A DNA stretch of 64,000 nucleotides from UMGS1663 sp046964515 (GCA_046964515.1 JBKUYM010000003.1:99286-163285); one strand, 5' to 3'; shown: positions 33,180 to 41,988, numbered from the stretch's first letter. Program-made: numbers and translations. The notes: generated by a model from the sequence alone, not told the origin.

Positions 33180-34754
33180 ATGAAAAAGGTGAATCAAAAA
33201 ATCATAGCAATGATATTAATAAGTTTTGTTACTTTAATAGCTATTGCATGGAATGTGCAAGTAGAAGCAGCAACTGTATCTATGACGCCAAGTGCTACAA
33301 CAGTAACTGTAGGAGATAGCGTTACCATTACGGTAAATGCAACAGCTGGTTCATGGAATTTAGCAATTAATGGGGGAGGCTTAACAGCACAAGATGGTTC
33401 TGGATTAGTAGGTCAAACAAATACAACTGCTAATGCTACTGCAAGTAAGAATTATGTATTTACAACTAGTAAGGCAGGGACTTATACGATTACTTTAACA
33501 GGTGATATTACAGATTATGATACAGATGTTAATACAAAGATAAACAAAACAGTTACCATTACTGTAAAAGAAAAAGAGAACACGCCAACACCAGATCCAG
33601 GAACTTCTGGGGGGAATTCTAATCCAGGAGACAATAATGGAGGAAGCGGTACGACTACACCACCAAAAGAAGAAACACCAACTTTTACAGATGTAAATGA
33701 AACAGTTTATGTAAAAAGTAGCAGTAATACCATTAATGTACGAAAAAGTTATAGTACGAATAGCAGTGTAGTAGGAACTTTAAAAAATGGTGATTCTGTT
33801 ACAAGAACTGGAAAAGGAAGTAATGGATGGAGCAGAGTAAGCTATAATGGAACAACAGCGTATATTAGTTCTTCTTTACTAACAACAACGAAACCAGAAG
33901 AAGAGAAAAAGTCTTCTATTGCAACCTTAAAAACTTTAAAAGTAGACCAAGACGGTTTAACACCAGAATTTAGTAAAGAAATAGAAAATTACATTTTAAA
34001 TGTAACTTCTGAAGTAGAAAATTTAAAAATTACAGCAGAACCAGAAGATGAAAAAGCTACTGTAAAAATAACTGGAAATGAAGGACTAAAAGAAGGTGAT
34101 AACAAAATAACGATTACAGTAACAGCAGAAGATGGAACTGTAAAAACGTATATGTTAACGGTTACGAAAGGAATAGAAGAAAAAACAACTTTAGGGTTAA
34201 GTTCCTTAGTTATTAAAGGAATAGACCTTTTGGATGTATTTAAAACAGATGTATATGAATATTCTATAAATGTAGAGCAAGATGTTACTTCTTTAGAAAT
34301 AGAGGCTATTGCAAATGAAGAAGGTGCAACTGTAGAAATTACAGGAAATGAAGATTTGCAAGACGGAGAAAATGTTGTTACGATTTTAGTAAAGTCTGCA
34401 GACGGAGAAAATGTAGTAACTTATCAAATTACTGTGAATAAAGGAAAAGAGGCAGAAGCTGTAGGGGAGACTACTAATACAATTAATATTGTTTTAATCA
34501 TTGTTATTGTAGCTGCTATATTATTGGTCATTTTAATTATTATACTATTAATAAAAAATCATAAGCAAAAAGAAATGGACGAAAGTGGATATGATTCAGA
34601 TGAAGAAGATACAGACTGGATGTCTTCTAACAACAATAATGATGATAATTCTCATTCTTATTTTGAAGACCATATGATGAATGATAACAATGGCGATGAT
34701 GACGATGAAGATGAAGATGATAGACCAAGACGTGGTAGAGGGAAACATTTTTAA
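33180..34754 (+). CDS. Surface protein with SH3 and two cadherin-like domains, membrane anchored
   Basis: A 524-residue exported protein. Order: signal peptide (1-27), Ig-like domain (SMTPSATTVTVGDSVTITV), Pro/Gly/Thr linker, SH3 domain (NTINVRKSYSTNSSVVGTLK), two cadherin-like beta-sandwich domains (KTLKVDQDGLTPEFSKEIEN and SSLVIKGIDLLDVFKTDVY blocks), a membrane helix at about 435-460 (INIVLIIVIVAAILLVILII), and a cytoplasmic tail very rich in Asp, Glu and Asn ending RPRRGRGKHF. It has no LPxTG motif. Probably cotranscribed with the glucosaminidase, suggesting a shared wall function. Confidence 0.8.
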   Translation: MKKVNQKIIAMILISFVTLIAIAWNVQVEAATVSMTPSATTVTVGDSVTITVNATAGSWNLAINGGGLTAQDGSGLVGQTNTTANATASKNYVFTTSKAGTYTITLTGDITDYDTDVNTKINKTVTITVKEKENTPTPDPGTSGGNSNPGDNNGGSGTTTPPKEETPTFTDVNETVYVKSSSNTINVRKSYSTNSSVVGTLKNGDSVTRTGKGSNGWSRVSYNGTTAYISSSLLTTTKPEEEKKSSIATLKTLKVDQDGLTPEFSKEIENYILNVTSEVENLKITAEPEDEKATVKITGNEGLKEGDNKITITVTAEDGTVKTYMLTVTKGIEEKTTLGLSSLVIKGIDLLDVFKTDVYEYSINVEQDVTSLEIEAIANEEGATVEITGNEDLQDGENVVTILVKSADGENVVTYQITVNKGKEAEAVGETTNTINIVLIIVIVAAILLVILIIILLIKNHKQKEMDESGYDSDEEDTDWMSSNNNNDDNSHSYFEDHMMNDNNGDDDDEDEDDRPRRGRGKHF

Positions 34755-34763
34755 AAGATAGAA

Positions 34764-34807
34764 AATAAGATTTCAAGGAATTTTTTCTTTGAAGTCTTAT
34801 TTTTTTG
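34764..34807 (+). terminator. Rho-independent terminator
   Basis: AATAAGATTTCAA at 34764-34776 pairs with TTGAAGTCTTATT at 34789-34801 (one wobble), followed by seven T. Confidence 0.8.
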
Positions 34808-34816
34808 ATGAAAAGA

Positions 34817-34845
34817 TTGACAGAAAAACAGAAAACTTATATAAT
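34817..34845 (+). promoter_or_regulatory. Promoter of tRNA-Thr(CGT)
   Basis: TTGACA at 34817-34822 and TATAAT at 34840-34845 with a 17-base spacer, 14 bases before the tRNA. Confidence 0.8.
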
Positions 34846-34859
34846 AATAAAGTGATTAT

Positions 34860-34935
34860 GCTATTGTAGCTCAGTTGGTAGAGCAACAGATTCGTAACCT
34901 GTAGGTCGGCAGTTCGATTCTGCCCAATAGCTCCA
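34860..34935 (+). tRNA. tRNA-Thr (CGT anticodon)
   Basis: A 76-base cloverleaf with acceptor GCTATTG/CAATAGC, D arm GCTC..GAGC, anticodon loop TTCGTAA (anticodon CGT, threonine), T arm with GTTCGATTC, and encoded CCA. The anticodon stem has one A-C mismatch next to the loop. It borders an accessory patch, as tRNA genes often do. Confidence 0.95.
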
Positions 34936-35056
34936 ATGATGTTTCTGTTTAAATTAATAGGAAAGATAGATATGAAAATCAATCAGTAAAATGGTTGGTT
35001 TTCATTTTTTCTTATACCAATGTAATAATAGAATTTTGAAAAATGATTGAAATAAC

Positions 35057-35085
35057 TTGATACAAGAACAAAAGTTTGATATAAT
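35057..35085 (+). promoter_or_regulatory. Candidate promoter of the MazF-like gene
   Basis: TTGATA at 35057-35062 and TATAAT at 35080-35085, spacer 17 bases, 35 bases before the start codon. Confidence 0.6.
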
Positions 35086-35120
35086 ATAAAAATAAAATAT
35101 ATTTACAAGGAGTAAATTTT

Positions 35121-35870
35121 ATGAAAGAAGCTTATATAAATTGTTTAAAGCAATTAAAAAACTTTAGAAAAAGTCTAAAAATAGATAAAGATATAAAAAG
35201 AGGAAGATTATATTTTACTTGGATTAAGGATAAAACAGAAATAGTAGCGAATGAAAAAGATGAAAACAACATTTATAAAAAAGTAGTTAAGTTTACATTA
35301 CCACAATATGTTATTACACAATACACATTTAATAAAGCTAATAAAAATGTAAAATATATAATCAAAGCTAATTATACTTTCAAAGACGATAAATATACAT
35401 TCAATAATACAAATATATCAGTAAAAGATACCAAAACACTTATGAAATACGTTTTATTTAAAAGGGGAAATGTAGTATGGATAGATTTTGGATTTAATAT
35501 TGGAAATGAGTTTGGAGGAATGCACCCGGCTGTTATATTAAAAAATTTTGATAAAGATTTATTTGTTGTACCATTATCATCAAAGAAACCAACAGAATAT
35601 GCAAGAATAGAAAAGGACTTGGAAAGTGGTAAAATCAATATAGAAGAATGTAAAAAGCAAAAAGATAAAATTACAGAAATAATTGAATTAAACAAGATAA
35701 ATGGTTTTAGAAAAATGCTTAGATGGGCAAGAATTACAAGAATGAAGAAAATTAGTATATTAAGAGTAAACTTTTCCGGAACGATAGGAACATTAGATGG
35801 TAAAGATATGAATAGTATATCTAATAAAATATGTCTAGAATTTGGTGATAATATGAGTAAATTTATATAA
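35121..35870 (+). CDS. PemK/MazF-like protein with long N-terminal extension
   Basis: A 249-residue basic protein. The first 113 residues (charged, then beta-rich: ITQYTFNKANKNVKYIIKAN) match nothing I know. Residues 115-245 are PemK/MazF-like: RGNVVWIDFGFNIGNEFGGM, HPAVILKN (His-Pro where MazF has Arg-Pro), FVVPLSS, and WARITRMKKISI where MazF has its Arg-Thr block. MazF toxins cut mRNA. No protein antitoxin gene is adjacent; instead a small-RNA unit starts about 55 bases beyond the stop. Composition is markedly AT-rich, and the gene follows a tRNA, both hints of transfer. CAAGGAG precedes the ATG. Confidence 0.75.
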   Translation: MKEAYINCLKQLKNFRKSLKIDKDIKRGRLYFTWIKDKTEIVANEKDENNIYKKVVKFTLPQYVITQYTFNKANKNVKYIIKANYTFKDDKYTFNNTNISVKDTKTLMKYVLFKRGNVVWIDFGFNIGNEFGGMHPAVILKNFDKDLFVVPLSSKKPTEYARIEKDLESGKINIEECKKQKDKITEIIELNKINGFRKMLRWARITRMKKISILRVNFSGTIGTLDGKDMNSISNKICLEFGDNMSKFI

Positions 35871-35890
35871 AAAATCTGATGAATAAGTCG

Positions 35891-36026
35891 TTGACATTTA
35901 GCGTAAAATATAGTATCATAGTTTTAGAAGGTAATCAAGAAAGATTGCTATGAAAGGGACAAAAGTTCCAGTTGAATTGCTATGAAAGGCAACTAGTTAG
36001 TAATAATTAGTTGCCAGTTTTTATTT
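35891..36026 (+). ncRNA. Putative small RNA unit with an internal 32-nt-period repeat
   Basis: A self-contained transcription unit: TTGACA (35891-35896), TATCAT (35914-35919, spacer 17), a predicted transcript of about 90-100 bases from about 35926, and a strong terminator (35988-35998 with 36005-36015, then a T run). Inside, ATTGCTATGAAAGG occurs twice, at 35944-35957 and 35976-35989. Local hairpins are GGTAATC/GATTGCT and GGGAC/GTTCC; AGTTG (35970-35974) could pair with CAACT inside the terminator arm. No downstream plus-strand gene exists, so it is not an attenuator. The class is unrecognised. Confidence 0.55.
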
Positions 36027-36138
36027 TATGTCCGTGATACTTAGGAGAACTTTGAAACTCTAAATTATTTTATAATAGTCTGAAATTTTAATTCTAAGAC
36101 TTGATTTTTATTTTAGGTTAATAATTTTTCAAACTACC

Positions 36139-36172
36139 ATAAAAAGACAATGCATTTTCATTGTCTTTTTAT
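36139..36172 (-). terminator. Terminator of the 36176 gene
   Basis: AAAAAGACAATG pairs with CATTGTCTTTTT around a 6-base loop directly beyond the stop codon on the minus strand; T runs exist in both directions. Confidence 0.75.
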
Positions 36173-36175
36173 CAT

Positions 36176-37213
36176 TTAAATTTCTTTTGATTCTACTTTA
36201 TTTTCCTTTGAAGGAACCACATTAACAACTGTACTGTTTCCAGTTTTATTTTCTATCATCATGATATCTTCTTTTATGATATTATTTTGAATATTCTGTT
36301 CCTCTTGTGTTCCTTCTTCATCGACTATTTTATTTCCATTTCTATCAACATAAACAATTTGGTAACCATCATTATTTTCTTTAATATAATCTAAAAATGC
36401 TTGCACTTTATTTTCACTAATATAGAAACCTTTACCAGAGCCAAGAATATTTGTTAGAAGATAACCTTTATCTGTTAATGATATACTTATATTTTTACAT
36501 CCCAATAATGGAATAGTAACATCTATGTTTATGCTTTGGGTAGAGTTCTCTATCGTATATTTGGCTGTATCATTATAGATATTTTCTAAGTTTACATTAT
36601 CAAATAACTTCTGCCAAATTATAGTATTATCTACATTATAGAATTCTACATTTATATTTTTTTTGGAAACATTATCCCAATAACTATAATATATGGTTCC
36701 AAACGATGTAATTTCTTTTAAATTTAAATCGTCCATAAAAGCTCCTAATGTTTTAGGTTTATAATAAGAGTTTACATATACATAGTAGTTATCATCTTCT
36801 TCAAATTTTACAGCAACAGCACATTCGTCTGATAAAGCCTTTATAGAATAAATCTCTCCTTTTTTATGATAAATACTTTTGGTATCAATATCATATCCTG
36901 TTAAATTTGAAGTACCAATATGCTTTAATAGATTATCACTTGAAATTTTAGTTACGTTACTGGAATAGCTATAGTCATGATAGGTAAGATCGCTAAATTG
37001 CTGACTGATAGACATTTCTTCCCATTTTGGAATGACAGCTATTTCTGAATTACTATATTTATCAATCGGAACTTCTTTTATAATCCAATGATTCTTTCCA
37101 GATATAGGAACATCTGACGTTGGGGTAAATATGCCAGTCTTATAAAATCCTAGGATAGCAACCAATAAGATGCAAATGAAAGCAAAGATATACTTTAATT
37201 TTAAATTTTTCAT
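36176..37213 (-). CDS. Membrane-anchored hypothetical protein
   Basis: A 345-residue protein with a basic start and one membrane helix (residues 8-25), the rest outside the membrane. Segments such as IPKWEEMSISQQFSDLTY, ECAVAVKFEEDDNYYVYVNS and YKPKTLGAFMDDLNLKEI resemble hypothetical proteins I have seen in clostridial genomes, but no function is known. The C terminus is Asn/Glu/Lys-rich. AAAGGGTAAAAG precedes the ATG. Monocistronic, antisense to its neighbours, between the small RNA unit and ftsY. Confidence 0.6.
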   Translation of the reverse strand: MKNLKLKYIFAFICILLVAILGFYKTGIFTPTSDVPISGKNHWIIKEVPIDKYSNSEIAVIPKWEEMSISQQFSDLTYHDYSYSSNVTKISSDNLLKHIGTSNLTGYDIDTKSIYHKKGEIYSIKALSDECAVAVKFEEDDNYYVYVNSYYKPKTLGAFMDDLNLKEITSFGTIYYSYWDNVSKKNINVEFYNVDNTIIWQKLFDNVNLENIYNDTAKYTIENSTQSINIDVTIPLLGCKNISISLTDKGYLLTNILGSGKGFYISENKVQAFLDYIKENNDGYQIVYVDRNGNKIVDEEGTQEEQNIQNNIIKEDIMMIENKTGNSTVVNVVPSKENKVESKEI

Positions 37214-37611
37214 AACTTTTACCCTTTAATTGGAAAAAACTCGATTTCTCTCTTCTAAATAATACTTCGATGGATTTTATAGTTTTACATTATTTTTACT
37301 TATCTGCTTGTTAGAAGTATTTTTTTAATCGAATATAAATACCAATATCTTTCTAAAAGATTTTTCTTTATTTAAAGGTAGATAATCAACAGTCTTTTAC
37401 TAATTATACCATGTATCTTGAAAATAATCTAGAATTGTAAAAAAGATTAAAAAAAGGAAAGACTATGGATAAAAAGAAAAAATGTAAGAATGGATATACA
37501 CAATTTGGAAAATATATGTTATACTAATAACGTATGTATACATTTTTATAAAACAATTAACTAAAAGGTCTAAATAAAATGGAAAGTAAATTTGTAAAGA
37601 TAGGAGAAAGT
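37214..37611. other. Intergenic region between the divergent 36176 gene and ftsY
   Basis: About 400 bases, very AT-rich. It must hold the promoters of both divergent genes; TATACT at 37520-37525 is a possible -10 for ftsY without a well-placed -35. A 20-codon frame (37465-37527) with an AAAGGAAAG site is present but unconvincing. No repeat or RNA gene seen. Confidence 0.5.
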
Positions 37612-38523
37612 ATGAGTTTTTTTGATAAATTAAAAGCAGGATTAAGTAAAACAAAATCATCCTTTGATGATAGGATGAATTCTATCTTCAGTGGATTTCG
37701 TAAGGTAGATGAACAATTATTAGAAGAATTAGAAGATGCTTTAATCATGTCAGATGTAGGGGTAGATACCTCTGTTAAAATTATTTCTAATTTAAGAGAA
37801 CGTATTAAAAAAGAAAAAATAGAAGAAGAGACAAAAGTAAAAGAAGCTTTAAAGGAAGAAATTAAAACGATTTTAGATAAAATGGACAACCATTTAAATT
37901 TAGGAACAAAACCAGCAGTTATATTAGTAGTAGGTGTAAATGGGGTTGGAAAAACTACATCCATTGGTAAAGTAGCTAATCGCTTGCAAAAAGATGGAAA
38001 AGAAGTAGTCGTAGCAGCAGCAGATACTTTTAGAGCAGCCGCTGTGGAACAACTGGAAATTTGGGCTAATAGAGCAGGCTGTACTATTGTAAAAAAAGAA
38101 GAAGGAACTGACCCAGCTTCTGTAGTGTATGATGCCATTGCTTTGACAAAACAAAAAAATGCAGATGTATTAATTTGTGATACAGCGGGAAGATTGCACA
38201 ATAAAAAATATTTGATGGATGAATTAGTAAAAATAAAGAAGGTAATTGATAAAGAACTACCAGAATCATCTAAAGAAATTTTAATGGTATTAGATGCTAC
38301 TACAGGACAAAACGCAATTTCTCAAGTAAAAGCTTTTAAAGAAACGGTTGATATTACAGGACTAATATTAACAAAACTAGACGGAACTGCAAAAGGCGGT
38401 GTCGTTATTGGAATTGTAGAAGAAAATGCTATGCCTATAAAATTTATTGGAGTAGGTGAGCAAATTGATGATATGGAAGTCTTTAATAGTAAGGATTTTG
38501 TAGATGCTTTAATAGATACTTAA
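37612..38523 (+). CDS. ftsY: Signal recognition particle receptor FtsY
   Basis: A 303-residue NG-domain GTPase that docks SRP-ribosome complexes at the membrane. N domain: MSFFDKLKAGLSKTKSSF. G domain: VVGVNGVGKTTSIGKVA (G1), AADTFRAAAVEQLEIWA, CDTAGRLHNKKYLMDEL (G3), LTKLDGTAKGGVVIGI (G4/G5). No long acidic A domain, as usual in Firmicutes. ATG 37612 follows ATAGGAG; the upstream ATG 37579 is less likely. ffh is not in the window. Confidence 0.96.
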   Translation: MSFFDKLKAGLSKTKSSFDDRMNSIFSGFRKVDEQLLEELEDALIMSDVGVDTSVKIISNLRERIKKEKIEEETKVKEALKEEIKTILDKMDNHLNLGTKPAVILVVGVNGVGKTTSIGKVANRLQKDGKEVVVAAADTFRAAAVEQLEIWANRAGCTIVKKEEGTDPASVVYDAIALTKQKNADVLICDTAGRLHNKKYLMDELVKIKKVIDKELPESSKEILMVLDATTGQNAISQVKAFKETVDITGLILTKLDGTAKGGVVIGIVEENAMPIKFIGVGEQIDDMEVFNSKDFVDALIDT

Positions 38524-38551
38524 AAATTAAAAGAAAGGAGTTTAGTCTATC

Positions 38552-41464
38552 GTGGGAGAAAATAAAAAAAACAAAGAAGAAATGGAAAAGTTAGAAACAA
38601 TTTCTAAACAATCAACTAAGGAGAAACCACCAATAACCAATGAAAAACCAAAAAAGAAAACTAGATTTTTTATTGTCTTATTCTTTGCAATAATAGCCAT
38701 TATAATTGCCTATGTTTTATTTAGAGGAACTTATTTAGAGACCTTAGAATTAGGCGAAAATTATATACAATCATTTTGGCAAAATGTAAGATATATGAGT
38801 ACCACATTAATCCTTAATTTTATAGTAATTTATTTTATGGTTTATATAACCAATACGAAAATAAAAAAAGGGTTAAAAGCATTTTTTGAACAAGAAAATA
38901 AAACTATGCCTAAATTATTAAATAAATCAATTGCTTTTATTGTAGCAACGGTTATTAGTGCTTTTTCTTCTGGATTTATTATGCAAAAAGCATTATTGTG
39001 TTTTAATGCCGCACAATTTGGAATAACGGATCCTATTTTTAATTTGGATATTGGTTATTTTATGTTTCAAAAACCATTTATTGAATTAGTGATTATGTAT
39101 TTCATAATTGCAACTATTGTACTAACGGTTTATACGGTAGCGTATTATATTATTACATTTAATATGTTTTTTGACGGTGTAGATAGAAAAACACTAAAAA
39201 ACAGCCATTTAATTAAGCAAATTACGAATGCTGTAATGTTATTGGCTATTTTATTAGCTGCTTATATATTTTTTCAATCACAGAATATCGGAACAGACAA
39301 GTTCTTGACATTAAAAGAAGATACCAATAGTTATGCTTTATATGGAGCAGGCTTTACAGATGTAACGATTAAACTATGGGGGTATAGATTATTAACTTTT
39401 GTCATTATTGTCTCTGTTTATTTTGGAATAAAAGCTTTTAAAGAAGGAAAAACTAAAAAAATTATTTTATCAATAGGCATTGTACCAACTTATTTAATAG
39501 CTATGTTCTTAGTATTAGTAGTATTCCAAGCCATGTTTGTGAGTGGGAATGAATTAGATAAGGAAAAACAATATATTGCAAATAATATTAAGTATACGAA
39601 AAATGCTTATGGCATCAATGCAGAAGAGATTTCGATTAATGAAGCAGAACCAATTACGACGCAAGTGATAAATGATAATAGTGAAGTCATTCAAAATATA
39701 GCGCTTGTAGGAAGTGATATTGTTTTAAAAGATTTAAAAGGTGGACAAACCGCTAAGGGATATTATTCTTATAGAAATAGTACCATAGGAGAATATACGA
39801 TTAATGGAAAAAAATCATTAGTATATCTTTCACCAAGAGAGATTGTAAGTAGTAATGGAACTTATAATAATAAAACTTATGAATATACACATGGCTATAG
39901 TGCTATTATTACTTCTGCTACTTCTACCAAAGAAAATGGTAATTTAGAGCATTTACAAAAAGGCTTTGAAAAAACAGATGAAGCAGTTACCATTACACAG
40001 CCACGTATTTATTTTGGTATGCAAACCAATGATACAGTTGTAACCAATTGTAAAGATAAGAAAGAGTTTGATTATCCTATTTTAGATTCAAGTTCTGCTG
40101 AGAATGCAGAAAATACCTATGAGGGAAATGCAGGTTTATCTTTAAATTTTATTGATAGAATGATATTAGCCATGAAAGAAGGAGATTTAAAATTAGCTTT
40201 CTCAGGAAATGTAACCAATGAAAGTAAAATTATTACCAATCGTAATATTATTAAAAGAGCACAAACTGCTATGCCATATTTAACCTATGATGAAAATCCT
40301 TATTTAGTGGTTAATGAAGAAGGCAGATTAATCTGGGTATTAGATGCTTATACAACTTCTAATAGTTATCCATATGCACAAAAAACAGTAATACAACAAA
40401 CAGCAACTACTAAATTAGAATTAAACTATATAAGAAATTCTGTCAAAGTTTTGATAGATGCCTATGATGGTACCATCCAATTTTATATTACAGACAGAAC
40501 AGACCCGATAGCTATGGCTTATCGTAATATTTACCCAGAATTATTTGAGGATTTAGAAACTGCTATACCAGCAGATATAAGTCAGCATTTAATTTATCCA
40601 GAATTTCTATATAATATACAAGCCGAAATTGTAGCAAGATATCATAATATCCAGCCAGATGTTTTATATCGTGGAGATGATATTTGGGAAATTGCAACAC
40701 ACAATACAGGAAAGGTACTTACCAAAACAGGAACAGAATTTACGCCATACTATACAATGGTTAAAACAGTCAATGAAGATAAAGCACAATTAGGACTAGT
40801 CCTACCTTATACGCCACAAGAAAAGCAGAACTTAATTTCTTATTTAGTAGGAACTTATGATATAAGTGGAAGTGGAAAATTAACTATTTATAAATATCAA
40901 GCAGATAGTAACATATTAGGACCAATGCAATTAGATACACAAATAGAACAAGACGAAAGAATAGCCAAAGAAGTAGAAAGCTTAAATGTTAATGGAACTA
41001 AAATTACTAAAAATATGATTATTGTGCCAATTAATAATACTTTACTATATGTAGAACCAATTTATCAGCAATATATTAATGAAGCAGATGCACTACCAAT
41101 TCTAAAAAAAGTAATTGTAGCATCAGGTAACAAAGTGGCAATAGGGGATAACTTAAAAACAGCTTTAAATAATTTAGTATCACAATATGCAGTGGATATT
41201 GAAGTGGAAAATACAGATACGATAGAGGACTTAATTAATACCATTATTAAAGCAAATGGAAACTTAGATTCTTCGGTCAATAGTAGTGATTGGGAGATGA
41301 TGGGAAAAGATATTAAAAAACTACAAGAACTAATTAACAAATTAGAAACATTAGTAGAACAAGAAAAGAAGGCTAAAAATGAAATAGCTAGTCAAAATAC
41401 AACCAATACAAATACTACCGTTAATCAAGAAGCAGTCAATGTAAATACTTCTAATACCCTATAA
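38552..41464 (+). CDS. UPF0182 family large membrane protein
   Basis: A 970-residue protein. About seven membrane helices fill residues 40-335 (for example FIVLFFAIIAIIIAYVLF), followed by a large extracytoplasmic domain. Family blocks: YLSPREIVSSNGTYNNKTYEYTHGYSA split around residue 430-450, QPRIYFGMQTND, and DYPILDSSSAENA. The last 80 residues are a coiled Asn/Glu-rich tail. Function of UPF0182 is unknown. GTG start behind AAAGGAG (12 bases); an ATG ten codons in is an alternative. It follows ftsY by 28 bases. Confidence 0.88.
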   Translation: MGENKKNKEEMEKLETISKQSTKEKPPITNEKPKKKTRFFIVLFFAIIAIIIAYVLFRGTYLETLELGENYIQSFWQNVRYMSTTLILNFIVIYFMVYITNTKIKKGLKAFFEQENKTMPKLLNKSIAFIVATVISAFSSGFIMQKALLCFNAAQFGITDPIFNLDIGYFMFQKPFIELVIMYFIIATIVLTVYTVAYYIITFNMFFDGVDRKTLKNSHLIKQITNAVMLLAILLAAYIFFQSQNIGTDKFLTLKEDTNSYALYGAGFTDVTIKLWGYRLLTFVIIVSVYFGIKAFKEGKTKKIILSIGIVPTYLIAMFLVLVVFQAMFVSGNELDKEKQYIANNIKYTKNAYGINAEEISINEAEPITTQVINDNSEVIQNIALVGSDIVLKDLKGGQTAKGYYSYRNSTIGEYTINGKKSLVYLSPREIVSSNGTYNNKTYEYTHGYSAIITSATSTKENGNLEHLQKGFEKTDEAVTITQPRIYFGMQTNDTVVTNCKDKKEFDYPILDSSSAENAENTYEGNAGLSLNFIDRMILAMKEGDLKLAFSGNVTNESKIITNRNIIKRAQTAMPYLTYDENPYLVVNEEGRLIWVLDAYTTSNSYPYAQKTVIQQTATTKLELNYIRNSVKVLIDAYDGTIQFYITDRTDPIAMAYRNIYPELFEDLETAIPADISQHLIYPEFLYNIQAEIVARYHNIQPDVLYRGDDIWEIATHNTGKVLTKTGTEFTPYYTMVKTVNEDKAQLGLVLPYTPQEKQNLISYLVGTYDISGSGKLTIYKYQADSNILGPMQLDTQIEQDERIAKEVESLNVNGTKITKNMIIVPINNTLLYVEPIYQQYINEADALPILKKVIVASGNKVAIGDNLKTALNNLVSQYAVDIEVENTDTIEDLINTIIKANGNLDSSVNSSDWEMMGKDIKKLQELINKLETLVEQEKKAKNEIASQNTTNTNTTVNQEAVNVNTSNTL

Positions 41465-41513
41465 TAGAAAAATATTTCAATATTTGATAAAGAAAATAGT
41501 ATAAAAAAGTATA

Positions 41514-41545
41514 AATAATACACCCTAAGAATAGGGTGTATTATT
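41514..41545 (+). promoter_or_regulatory. Perfect 14-bp hairpin ending at the DUF5665 start codon
   Basis: Bases 41514-41527 pair with 41532-41545 around an AGAA loop, and the ATG begins at the next base. The only SD-like sequence (TAGGGTG, 41532-41538) is entirely within the stem. It may end transcription of the upstream gene, block translation of the next, or both. Confidence 0.6.
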
Positions 41546-41938
41546 ATGGAAAATAAAAATAAAAAAGAAAAAAATTTTAAAAAACAAGATAACAATCCAA
41601 AAAATAAGGATAAAATCAAAGATATTGCTAAAACAATAGCAATAGAAGAATTAAATAAAGAGGAAAAAGAAAATTATTTAATTAGAAAAATAGAAGAATT
41701 AAATCGTTCTTTAACAGAAACCAATTTATTAGAAGTATTAGAATTATTAGGAAAAAAGAGAAGAATGCTATGGCTAAACTTAATAGCAGGAATTTCTAGA
41801 GGAATCGGCATTGGAATTGGGGTTACTATTATAACGGCTATTTTAGTAATCATATTACAAAAAATTGTTACTTTAAATATTCCTGTTATAGGAGAATATA
41901 TAGCAGACATTGTAGAAATAGTCCAAAAAAGCAGATAA
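41546..41938 (+). CDS. DUF5665 membrane protein
   Basis: A 130-residue protein: Lys/Asn-rich start, helical region (EELNKEEKENYLIRKIEELNRSL), then GKKRRMLWLNLIAGISRGIG leading into a membrane helix (residues about 88-108) and a short outside tail. The block NLIAGISRGIGIGIGVTI is the DUF5665 signature. Function unknown. Its start codon lies at the foot of a perfect hairpin. Its stop codon is immediately followed by a GGGAC-type repeat element. Confidence 0.75.
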   Translation: MENKNKKEKNFKKQDNNPKNKDKIKDIAKTIAIEELNKEEKENYLIRKIEELNRSLTETNLLEVLELLGKKRRMLWLNLIAGISRGIGIGIGVTIITAILVIILQKIVTLNIPVIGEYIADIVEIVQKSR

Positions 41939-41988
41939 GTGTCCTTTGGGGACGTTGATGAAAGGACATTTCTGTCCTTTGGGGACAC
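41939..41988. repeat. GGGACGTTGATG repeat element, copy 1
   Basis: A 50-base inverted repeat from GTGTCC to GGACAC. Nested hairpins: inner AAAGGACA/TGTCCTTT around TTTC, outer GTGTCC/GGACAC. The core GGGACGTTGATG and the trailing GGGACACTCTT recur at 50,963 and 63,365. It begins at the base after the DUF5665 stop codon. Confidence 0.85.

Noticed and set aside
35920..35990. Possible mini CRISPR array or tracrRNA (GTTTTAGA at 35921 and two repeats)
   Set aside because: The repeat is only 14 bases with two copies, there are no cas genes in the window, and the eight-base match to type II repeats is likely chance.
34860..37213. Integrated element with att sites at tRNA-Thr(CGT)
   Set aside because: I found no second copy of the tRNA 3' end and no integrase, so only an accessory patch, not a defined island, can be claimed.
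37465..37527. 20-codon frame with AAAGGAAAG upstream
   Set aside because: Very Lys-rich by base composition, overlaps the probable ftsY promoter, and has no terminator or conservation evidence.
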